DNA of 9,079 bases from positions 1 through 9,079 of the forward strand of contig JAOZSN010000120.1 of NCBI GenBank assembly GCA_029939635.1, given 5' to 3'. Numbering within the stretch: position 1 is the first letter of the stretch; each line of letters begins with the position of its first letter. Source of the DNA: Deltaproteobacteria bacterium (GTDB lineage: Bacteria > Desulfobacterota > Desulfobulbia > Desulfobulbales > SURF-16). Positions 1 through 6,229 of the stretch are shown here, piece by piece. The position numbers were made by a program, and so were the translations under genes. The notes beneath the pieces were generated by a model. It was not told where the DNA came from. It made no database searches and saw nothing but the letters and a program-made list of their open reading frames with translations.

Positions 1-52
1 AGAGATACTACGGAATTTTCTGAACGACGCTCCAATAGCCCCCCCCTTTCTT
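1..52 (+). repeat. Repeat copy D, partial, cut by the window edge
   Basis: Bases 1-30 match the reverse complement of 6048-6077 in copy C at 28 of 30 positions, which places this as the 3' flank of the conserved centre plus part of the outer arm of another family member. The orientation is that of copy B, opposite to A and C. Following bases include an eight-C run and a pyrimidine-rich tract, comparable to the pyrimidine-rich 3' arms of the other copies. The partner arm and the conserved 21-base block would lie to the left of the window, so arm pairing cannot be checked. The inner boundary near 52 is approximate. Confidence 0.7.
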
Positions 53-121
53 CTCTTACTGTGGCCAAGCCTGGAGCCTGAATTAACCGTACATCAAGGG
101 TTGGAAGTTTTTCGGAAGGTA

Positions 122-302
122 AGGAGAGGAGGAGCTGGTTTGGCGGCGTATTCAGCAATTATCGTAGCATTTTCTTGGTGAACGAAAGAAAAAGAGTACC
201 GATTTTCAGCAGCGAAGCGCGTGATTAAGTGCTTTTGCTGCAGAGAACCTAGAAAATCAAGAAAATTAATGTCGTAGCCGCCAAACCAGCTCCTCCCCTC
301 CT
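122..302 (-). repeat. Repeat copy A: long hairpin element after recD
   Basis: Outer arms 122-147 and 277-302 are inverted repeats matching at 25 of 26 positions (20 bp perfect, 128-147 with 277-296). Inside, 169-177 pairs perfectly with 258-266 (9 bp), and 190-194 pairs with 232-236. The apex contains the 21-base block at 205-225, identical to 6108-6128 in copy C and to the reverse complement of 5839-5859 in copy B. Bases 255-280 are the exact reverse complement of 5786-5811 in copy B (26 bases). The element begins 55 bases after the recD stop and is oriented with the rec genes if the strand reading ATCACGCGCTTCGC is called sense. Function is unknown; a structured RNA, a 3'-end processing or termination signal, or a non-autonomous mobile element are all possible. 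Confidence 0.85.
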
Positions 303-357
303 GGCCCTGTGGCACGAAATCATCCCAAAAAATTTCTGAGCCTGAAAGCAAATCCCC

Positions 358-2115
358 CTAAATTAATTTATCCCCCAGGCCAGACATACGCTCCACCTGT
401 TTATCCACAGAAGAAAGAAGAGTTGAGGGCTTGGAAAAGATGGTCACCGAATGCCGGGCCCTGGTGAGACCGGTATAAAACAGCTCACGGGTCAAAAAAT
501 CTTGGGTGCCGCTGTCAGGTAGAATCATGGCCAGATGATCAAACTCAGAGCCTTGGGATTTATGGATGGTCATAGCAAAGACTGTCTCATGCTGCGGCAG
601 ACGAGCAGGTGGCATGGAACGAAAGCCTCCCTGGCCATCAGGGAAAACCGCCATGAGGATACCATCTTCCTGCTGACGCACCACACCAATATCACCGTTA
701 AAAAGTCCCAAAGCATAATCATTACGCTGCACCATGATGGGGCGGCCATGATACTGTCCCTCGTGCTGGGCTAAGAGCCCATGTGTATGGAGTAGTCTTT
801 CAACAAAGAGATTAAGACGAGCCACTCCCAAACGGCCTTGCCGGGTGGCAGAGAGAATACGAAAACGTTCCAGGCTCGTAAAAATAGCCGGCAGATCATC
901 CTCACGCAGATAGGCGCCATACCAGCGTAAGACCAAGACAGACAACTCATCCTCTACCTGGGCCAAAGGACATAGGCGTACATCTCCATCCCCTGCCATG
1001 AGCCCCATGGCTGCCTTCCCCTCCCCCTTATTAATAAGCGGGGCCACCTGGCCAAGGAGACTCGTGGCAGGATAGCGATAACTACGCTGCAACTCCACCA
1101 AACTATCGGTTAAAGGCCCGGCAGACTTTTCAGCCAACGGTATCTCCGTCCCACAGACATCTGCCAGACGTAATGCCATGGCCGAACTAAAGGCGACCAC
1201 GGTGCCAGCCCCGCAGAGATCAGCAAACACGGCCCCTGGTTTTACCGAGGCCAACTGATCCTTATCGCCAAGGAGAATGAGCCGAGCCTGGGCAGGAATA
1301 GCAGCAAAGAGCTTTGCCATAAGTCCCACATCAATCATCGACACCTCATCAATAATAATCACCTCTGCAGCCAGGGGATTACCTCGGTGATGGCGAAAGG
1401 TAGAAGAACCTGGAATAACACCGAGCAGTCGATGGATGGTGGAGGCCTCAGTGGGAATATCGGCCACACCTAAGCGTTCTCTGGCCGCCTGTAATGATTC
1501 CTGCAGACGCATGGCCGCCTTGCCGGTGGGTGCGGCAATAGCCACCCGTGGTGGAGAAGCTGTCAAAGAAAAAATAATGGCCAGCACCTTGGCCACGGTG
1601 GAGGTCTTGCCAGTACCAGGGCCACCGGAGATAATGGTCAGAGGCCGCAATACAGCTAGGGCTGCCGCCACCTTCTGCCAATCAATTTCACCTGTGTCAC
1701 CAGGAAAATAATGATTCAGACCAGCCCGCACCTGCTCCGCATCCACCCCAAGGGTATCTTGTGCCACACGTTGCTGCAAAAAACTGGCAATGGTCTGCTC
1801 ATATTGCCAGAAACGATGGAGAAAATAACGGCCCTGGTCATGAATAATTGGCAAGTACTCGCCAGGACCACCCACTGCCTGCCAAGGCTGTGACGCCTCG
1901 CCAAGACGAGCCAAGACAGGGGCATACTCCTGACCAGCATCCATCTGGGCAAAATGGCCCAGCTCTAAACAAGAATGGCCAGCCTGGGAACTATGACTCA
2001 CCAGGGCAGCTAGAAGCTGTTCATCCTCTCCAGCCCCAAAACGCTGGCCCAGCATTCTCGCCAAATGGCAATCAATGCTACTGAGCAAGCCCTGTTCATG
2101 TAATGTATCAAGCAT
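358..2115 (-). CDS. recD: RecBCD exonuclease V subunit RecD, 5'-3' helicase
   Basis: A 585-residue SF1B helicase (E. coli RecD is 608), the faster 5'-3' motor of RecBCD, acting on the 5'-ended strand at double-strand breaks. The N-terminal 150 or so residues form the RecC-contacting domain. Visible motifs are Walker A GGPGTGKT at 164-171, motif Ia APTGKAAMRL at 195-204, Walker B IIIDEVSM at 253-260, motif III LLGDKDQLASVKPGAVF at 281-297, motif IV LQRSYRYP at 342-349, NGDIGVV near 473-479, motif V TIHKSQGSEF at 516-525 and motif VI LFYTGLTRAR at 545-554. All are intact. The ATG at 2113-2115 overlaps the recB stop in an 8-base ATGCTTGA, implying translational coupling; a weak AAGG lies 9 bases upstream. 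The stop is TAG. RecD2-type stand-alone helicases are an alternative family, but the recB linkage and length argue for true RecD. Confidence 0.97.
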   Translation of the reverse strand: MLDTLHEQGLLSSIDCHLARMLGQRFGAGEDEQLLAALVSHSSQAGHSCLELGHFAQMDAGQEYAPVLARLGEASQPWQAVGGPGEYLPIIHDQGRYFLHRFWQYEQTIASFLQQRVAQDTLGVDAEQVRAGLNHYFPGDTGEIDWQKVAAALAVLRPLTIISGGPGTGKTSTVAKVLAIIFSLTASPPRVAIAAPTGKAAMRLQESLQAARERLGVADIPTEASTIHRLLGVIPGSSTFRHHRGNPLAAEVIIIDEVSMIDVGLMAKLFAAIPAQARLILLGDKDQLASVKPGAVFADLCGAGTVVAFSSAMALRLADVCGTEIPLAEKSAGPLTDSLVELQRSYRYPATSLLGQVAPLINKGEGKAAMGLMAGDGDVRLCPLAQVEDELSVLVLRWYGAYLREDDLPAIFTSLERFRILSATRQGRLGVARLNLFVERLLHTHGLLAQHEGQYHGRPIMVQRNDYALGLFNGDIGVVRQQEDGILMAVFPDGQGGFRSMPPARLPQHETVFAMTIHKSQGSEFDHLAMILPDSGTQDFLTRELFYTGLTRARHSVTIFSKPSTLLSSVDKQVERMSGLGDKLI

Positions 2116-5100
2116 TTATAAGTACCTTTTCCATCTCAAGAACCATCTCCACGCTGGGGCGATCAAAAAATACTCCCCGTTGCCCAGATTGATCAGGATC
2201 AATACCGCGTAAAAAAAGATAATAGACCCCGCCAAAATCACGTTCATAGTCATACTCGACTACGGTGGCCTGCAAATGGAGATGCAGGGCCAGGGTGTAG
2301 AGGTGATATTGCAGATAATAGCTACTGTCGGCCATGGCCTGGTTCAGGGCAGAAAGTTCATAGGAGGCGCTGTCAGGCCCCAGATAATTTGACTTCCAAT
2401 CAGCCAGATAATAACGTCCATCCTGCTCGAAAACCAGATCAATAAAGCCGTGTAAATAGCCGTGGCAGGGAGAGAAATCAAGCTCTTTGCTTTGCAGAGC
2501 AAAGAGGCCACCCGCTACCTGATCTGCGCTAATTTGAAAAAGGTCGGCCAACTCAGCAGGCGTAATTTGGCGGAGAGGGAAATAAAACTCCATCTCATTA
2601 AAACGCTGTTCATGCACGACCTGGGACAGCGAGAAACCAGCTAATGGTTGGGCCACCAGACTGATTAACATTTCCTGCACAACGCCCTGGAACTCACCAC
2701 CAAAACCATACCGCTGCAACCCGTCGCGAATTAGCCCTTCAGCCTTGAAACCAGTGACATCAGCAAAATCAACATACTCAAGCACCTCATGGAGAAAGGT
2801 GCCAGCCCGTGCCCCCTTGGTGAAGGTATGGATGCTCAGTTCAGCTGACGATTCTGGCTCTGCAGCACCAACATCAGGAGGCAGCAGGGTTATATCATCG
2901 TCATGCCACCTATCATGGCCATGGCGAGTAAGACTGGAAAAACTGGCAACCTGCCAACTGTTGCGTGAAAGCGTCGGCAAGGCAAGGGAAGACAACGCAG
3001 TATCTGCCATGCTGCTTTTCTGGCCATGCCCCATGGTTCCAGAGGGTAACGGCGTGATGCTGACCATTGGCTGATCGTTGAAGAGCTGGTGCAGGTGGGC
3101 TGCCACATCCTCCACATTTGCGCATTTGTCATACTGCTTTTTAAGGGCCTTGAGGGGATCGTCCTCTTTCAAGCAGGTTGACCCGCCATGGAAAAGATAG
3201 GCAGGGGCAGCAGAATGAGCGCGACTATGGCCACCAAACTTTGTCCACAGGGTATAACAGCGATGACGAGCGCGAGTCAGGGCCACATAAAAGAGACGCA
3301 GGTTCTCAGACAACGATTCCTGCAAGGCCTGGTTCTGGTGGCCAGCAAATTCCTCGTCATCGAGGAACAGGGTCACCTGACCATCTTCATGACAGAGGGA
3401 ATCACGGCTCTCAGAACGCCCCCAGACAAAAGGAGCAAAGACTATTGGATACTCCAGCCCCTTACTCTTATGGATAGTGACAATCTGCACTGCATTTTCA
3501 TCACTCTCCATGCGCTGCTCTGATTCTTCCTGGCGTTGCAACTCATCAAGGCGCTGACTAGCCAACCAACCCTGTAGCAGGCCAGGGGAGAAACCACTTT
3601 GTTGCTGCCGGCCATGGATAATCTCTGCCAGATGGATGAGATTAGTAAGGCACCGTTCCCCAAAACGACGAGCCAGCAGGCGAGGTTTAATTTTATGAGT
3701 TTTAAGCAATTCACGAAAAAAGCCCAAGAAGCCGTGGGAGTAAAAGGACTCAACATAGCCACGAACCACCCCACTCCACTGCTGCCAGCCATCCTCATCA
3801 TGCTGCTGAATTTCATGGGCAGCCAGACCAAAAACAGGGTGGGCCAACACGGCCTTAAGACGGGGCAGGGAGTCAGGTTCAGCCAGGGAGGCCAGCAGTA
3901 ACTCCATAAAAAGCGCCTCATCCGAGGCAAAAATCGAGATAGAGCTTGATTGCACAGCAGGAATACCTGCCTCAGCAAGAACCTGGGCCACCAATGACAT
4001 TTGCACTTTATTACGCACCAACACGGCAAAATCCCCAGGTTGCAGGGGACGCCTGCCGCCATCTTTATCCGGCAAAGAGGCCTGGCCCTGCCCTGCAAGG
4101 AGGAGCAAACGGCTGATTTCCACAGCAATGGCCTGGCCAGTGAGGGGCAACAATTCGGCCACTGTTGTCACCGATTTTTCAACCTGATCCTTAGCAGGAC
4201 ACCAGATATGGAGGCCAGCACCAGATTCCCCGGCAATGGTCAGCGCTGAGGTGTCACTATGGGCATCCACTGCCTGAAAACGTATTTCATCTTCAGCAAA
4301 AGGATTTGTAGAGATGTCTGGAGCAAAAACAGCGTTCACCGCTGTCACCAGATCACCATCCGAACGATAGTTGGTGGGCAGGGTATAACGATGCTCCACG
4401 GCTCGTGCTGCTGCCAGATAGGCATAGATATCAGCACCCCGAAAGCTGTAGATGGCCTGTTTTGGATCACCAATCAAAAAGAGAATTGACTGCGCCTTAC
4501 CAAAGAGGGTGTCAAAGATGGCATATTGCAGGGGGTCGGTGTCTTGGAACTCATCTATAAGGGCGGCATGAAAACGCTTACGCACAGCACGACCCAAGGC
4601 TCCACCACCACTACCACCCTGGAGCTGGCGACACATGGCCACTAAAAAATCATTAAAGGCATAGAGACCACGCTCAGCCTTACTGGCTGTGAGCCGTTGT
4701 TCAACAAAACAGAACATCTCCTGCTGGAGGGCGACCAAAAAACTCTTCTGTAAGGAGACCAGGGTATCCTGAGTAGCTAAGACTGCACTTACCAAGGAAA
4801 AAATAGGGTGATCTGGTATCTCAGAGGACTTGGCCTTTTCCTCTATTTTTTCAAGACTGAACCAATTCAGGGCCTTACGTAAATCATCATCCACCACCAC
4901 GGTATTGCTTTGCTGCCAGGCCAGAATTTTTGCGGCAGCTCCAGTCACCCAGCGTTTTTGATAATTTTTCAAGAGCTTACGCTCTAACTGCAGATAAGAT
5001 TCCGCCTCCTCCACCGTAGCAGGCCAGCTCTGTTTTAGGGCTACAATAGAGCGTTGCAAGGCCTGCGCGGCTGCCTGTAACTGCTCAGCATTGGGTGACA

Positions 5101-5704
5101 GGGTCGTGCCTTTTATGACCAGATCAGGATTTCGTTCTTTACAGCGAAAAAGCCCCAGCAGGCCATCAAGGCCCAGAGAAGTCAGCGTCTCCATCATCTC
5201 CAAGGGGGCTGAAGTCACTCGCCAACGCCAAAAATCACGCACTGCCTCCATAATGAATTGAGCCTGGTCGGCGGTCACCTCAATATCATGGAGGGATGAA
5301 CTAGCAAAGGCATGTTCCACCAGCATACGTTGACAAAAGCTATGGATGGTATAGATACCAGCCTCATCAAAATCACGCAGAGCCCGCCCTATACGACGCT
5401 CCTTTTCCGCCAGATCAAGATCACCATGGTCACGCAGATACGCCATATACGATTCCTGCGCTTCATTCCCTTGGAAACAGGCGCGGGCCTGCTGCAGGGT
5501 AGCATACAAACGCTGACGCAACTCCTGAGTGGCAGCCCTGGTAAAGGTAACCACCAGAATCTCATCCACACTCAGCCCCTTCTCGACAATAAGACGGAGG
5601 AACAGGGCAGCAATGGTATAGGTTTTACCCGTACCAGCACTGGCCTCGATGAGGTTACTGCCGGTTAATGGGCAGCTAGTGATGTCAAGTTGTTGTAATG
5701 TCAT
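2108..5704 (-). CDS. recB: RecBCD exonuclease V subunit RecB, 3'-5' helicase and nuclease
   Basis: A full-length 1198-residue protein (E. coli RecB is 1180). It unwinds DNA 3'-5' from double-strand breaks, degrades the strands, and after Chi loads RecA. Helicase SF1A motifs: Walker A ASAGTGKT at 21-28, Ia TFTRAATQELRQRL at 53-66, TIHSFCQRML at 119-128, Walker B LIDEFQDTDPLQYAIF at 382-397, III FLIGDPKQAIYSFRGADIYA from 409, IV TNYRS at 444-448, V VTIHKSKGLEYPIVF at 742-756 and VI LFYVALTRARHR at 804-815. The C-terminal nuclease keeps its metal ligands and lysine: H in GTFLHEVLE (968-976), D in GFIDLVF (1086-1092), D and K in YLADWKSNYLG (1099-1109), and the Q-x3-Y of LQYHLY (1131-1136). The linker before it (about 880-960) is low-complexity and probably flexible. 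The ATG is preceded in frame by a TGA nine codons upstream with no other good start between, which fixes the start, yet no Shine-Dalgarno sequence is visible; the leader is A-rich. Confidence 0.98.
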   Translation of the reverse strand: MTLQQLDITSCPLTGSNLIEASAGTGKTYTIAALFLRLIVEKGLSVDEILVVTFTRAATQELRQRLYATLQQARACFQGNEAQESYMAYLRDHGDLDLAEKERRIGRALRDFDEAGIYTIHSFCQRMLVEHAFASSSLHDIEVTADQAQFIMEAVRDFWRWRVTSAPLEMMETLTSLGLDGLLGLFRCKERNPDLVIKGTTLSPNAEQLQAAAQALQRSIVALKQSWPATVEEAESYLQLERKLLKNYQKRWVTGAAAKILAWQQSNTVVVDDDLRKALNWFSLEKIEEKAKSSEIPDHPIFSLVSAVLATQDTLVSLQKSFLVALQQEMFCFVEQRLTASKAERGLYAFNDFLVAMCRQLQGGSGGGALGRAVRKRFHAALIDEFQDTDPLQYAIFDTLFGKAQSILFLIGDPKQAIYSFRGADIYAYLAAARAVEHRYTLPTNYRSDGDLVTAVNAVFAPDISTNPFAEDEIRFQAVDAHSDTSALTIAGESGAGLHIWCPAKDQVEKSVTTVAELLPLTGQAIAVEISRLLLLAGQGQASLPDKDGGRRPLQPGDFAVLVRNKVQMSLVAQVLAEAGIPAVQSSSISIFASDEALFMELLLASLAEPDSLPRLKAVLAHPVFGLAAHEIQQHDEDGWQQWSGVVRGYVESFYSHGFLGFFRELLKTHKIKPRLLARRFGERCLTNLIHLAEIIHGRQQQSGFSPGLLQGWLASQRLDELQRQEESEQRMESDENAVQIVTIHKSKGLEYPIVFAPFVWGRSESRDSLCHEDGQVTLFLDDEEFAGHQNQALQESLSENLRLFYVALTRARHRCYTLWTKFGGHSRAHSAAPAYLFHGGSTCLKEDDPLKALKKQYDKCANVEDVAAHLHQLFNDQPMVSITPLPSGTMGHGQKSSMADTALSSLALPTLSRNSWQVASFSSLTRHGHDRWHDDDITLLPPDVGAAEPESSAELSIHTFTKGARAGTFLHEVLEYVDFADVTGFKAEGLIRDGLQRYGFGGEFQGVVQEMLISLVAQPLAGFSLSQVVHEQRFNEMEFYFPLRQITPAELADLFQISADQVAGGLFALQSKELDFSPCHGYLHGFIDLVFEQDGRYYLADWKSNYLGPDSASYELSALNQAMADSSYYLQYHLYTLALHLHLQATVVEYDYERDFGGVYYLFLRGIDPDQSGQRGVFFDRPSVEMVLEMEKVLINA

Positions 5705-5755
5705 GATGTTGATTTTTATTTTATTGACTCAAAATTTTATGCCCATGGGTAGTCC

Positions 5756-5950
5756 GGTGAGGAGCTATCTTGGGGGCTTACCTGTCGGCTACGACATTAA
5801 TTTTCTTGATTATCTAAGTTCACTACATAAAAAAACTCATCACGCGCTTCGCTGCTGAATTAAGGTACTTTTTTTCCTCCGTTCACTAAAATAATACTAC
5901 GAAATTTCCTGAATACGCCGCCAAGCAAGCCCCCAAGATAGCTCCTCACC
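5756..5950 (+). repeat. Repeat copy B: long hairpin element upstream of recB
   Basis: Outer arms 5756-5779 and 5927-5950 are perfect 24 bp inverted repeats, and pairing continues imperfectly inward to about 5790 and 5916. The inner stem is formed by seven A (5829-5835) and seven T (5869-5875) around the conserved 21-base block 5839-5859. A middle stem between about 5797-5808 and 5884-5895 pairs at 8 of 12 positions. The arm sequence differs from copy A apart from a shared GAGGAGCT, while the centre is closely related (26 identical bases, 5786-5811). It runs opposite to the rec genes and ends 51 bases short of the recB ATG, so it would sit in the recB leader of any transcript starting at or before recC. 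Confidence 0.88.
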
Positions 5951-6024
5951 TTTCAGCCAATTTCTCCATTTTTACTCTACCCCAAGTTCAACTCCTCCGG
6001 AAAGAAAGTGCTTCCCAGGAAAGA

Positions 6025-6203
6025 GGAGGTAAGGCTTGGTTCTCTCTGCGTCGTCCAGAAAATTCCGTAGCATCTCTTTGGGGAACGGAGAAAAACACGT
6101 ATCAATTTTCAGCAGCGAAGCGCGTGATTACGTGTTTTCCGCAGTGAGCCTAGAAAATCAAGGATATTTTATGTCAAAAGCGGAGAGAATTAAGCCTCCC
6201 TCC
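6025..6203 (-). repeat. Repeat copy C: long hairpin element after recC
   Basis: Arms 6032-6049 and 6180-6197 are complementary at 15 of 18 positions; the other three are G opposite T, so all 18 pair in a plus-strand RNA. After a small internal loop the outermost GGAGG (6025-6029) pairs with CCTCC (6199-6203). A middle stem joins 6072-6080 with 6159-6167 (8 of 9 positions including one G-U). The inner stem is 10 bp perfect, 6092-6101 with 6129-6138, enclosing the 21-base block 6108-6128 that is identical to copies A and B. The element starts 26 bases after the recC stop and has the same orientation as copy A. Confidence 0.82.
6175..6203 (-). terminator. Possible weak terminator hairpin after recC
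   Basis: On the minus strand, bases from 6203 to 6197 (GGAGGGA) can pair with bases from 6188 to 6182 (TCTCTCC), seven pairs including one G-U, across an 8-base loop, followed by GC and four T (to 6176) and a G. This lies shortly after the recC stop. The stem is short and the T-run is only four, so it is a poor rho-independent terminator, and it uses bases that also form the outer arm of repeat copy C. The two folds exclude each other. Confidence 0.22.
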
Positions 6204-6229
6204 GTCGTTCTGCTTCGATACAACAAAAC

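Larger units (their letters stand above)
1..357. other. Non-coding stretch downstream of recD, holding repeat copies D and A
   Basis: No credible gene is seen here. The stretch holds the right end of repeat copy D (1 to about 52), a spacer, complete copy A (122-302) and 55 bases between copy A and the recD stop. Minus-strand bases just after recD contain no clear GC stem followed by a T-run, so no simple rho-independent terminator is visible unless the copy A hairpin serves that purpose. A minus-strand open frame at 94-351 is only the read-through of copy A. Confidence 0.8.
5705..6229. other. Non-coding recC-recB gap holding repeat copies B and C
   Basis: This 525-base gap separates recC from recB. 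It holds copy B (5756-5950), a spacer of about 74 bases, and copy C (6025-6203), in opposite orientations. Nothing in it looks like a protein; plus-strand frames running in from either side simply read through the repeats. The 51 bases between copy B and the recB ATG are A/T-rich. I see no confident sigma-70 promoter for recB, so whether recBD has its own promoter or depends on read-through from recC is open. Confidence 0.8.

Noticed and set aside
122..302. Copies as a MITE or IS remnant with terminal inverted repeats
   Set aside because: Arms are not conserved between copies and I could not identify target-site duplications flanking A, B or C; mobility remains possible but is not shown.
94..351. 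An 85-codon minus-strand open frame after recD with a stretch GYDINFLDFLGSL that is echoed by a plus-strand frame near 5787-5823
   Set aside because: The echo comes from the shared DNA repeat. Copy A has two extra bases relative to B and C just before the 21-base block, so the frame is not maintained, and the upstream part has no ribosome site or family resemblance.
5756..6203. CRISPR array or integron attC sites
   Set aside because: There are no short direct repeats with regular spacers, and no attC-type core sites at the ends; the conserved part is the centre rather than the ends.
122..6203. Using G-U pairs in the arms to decide which strand would be the RNA
   Set aside because: Copy C favours the plus strand (three G-U), copy A favours the minus strand (its single A/C mismatch becomes U-G), so the evidence conflicts.
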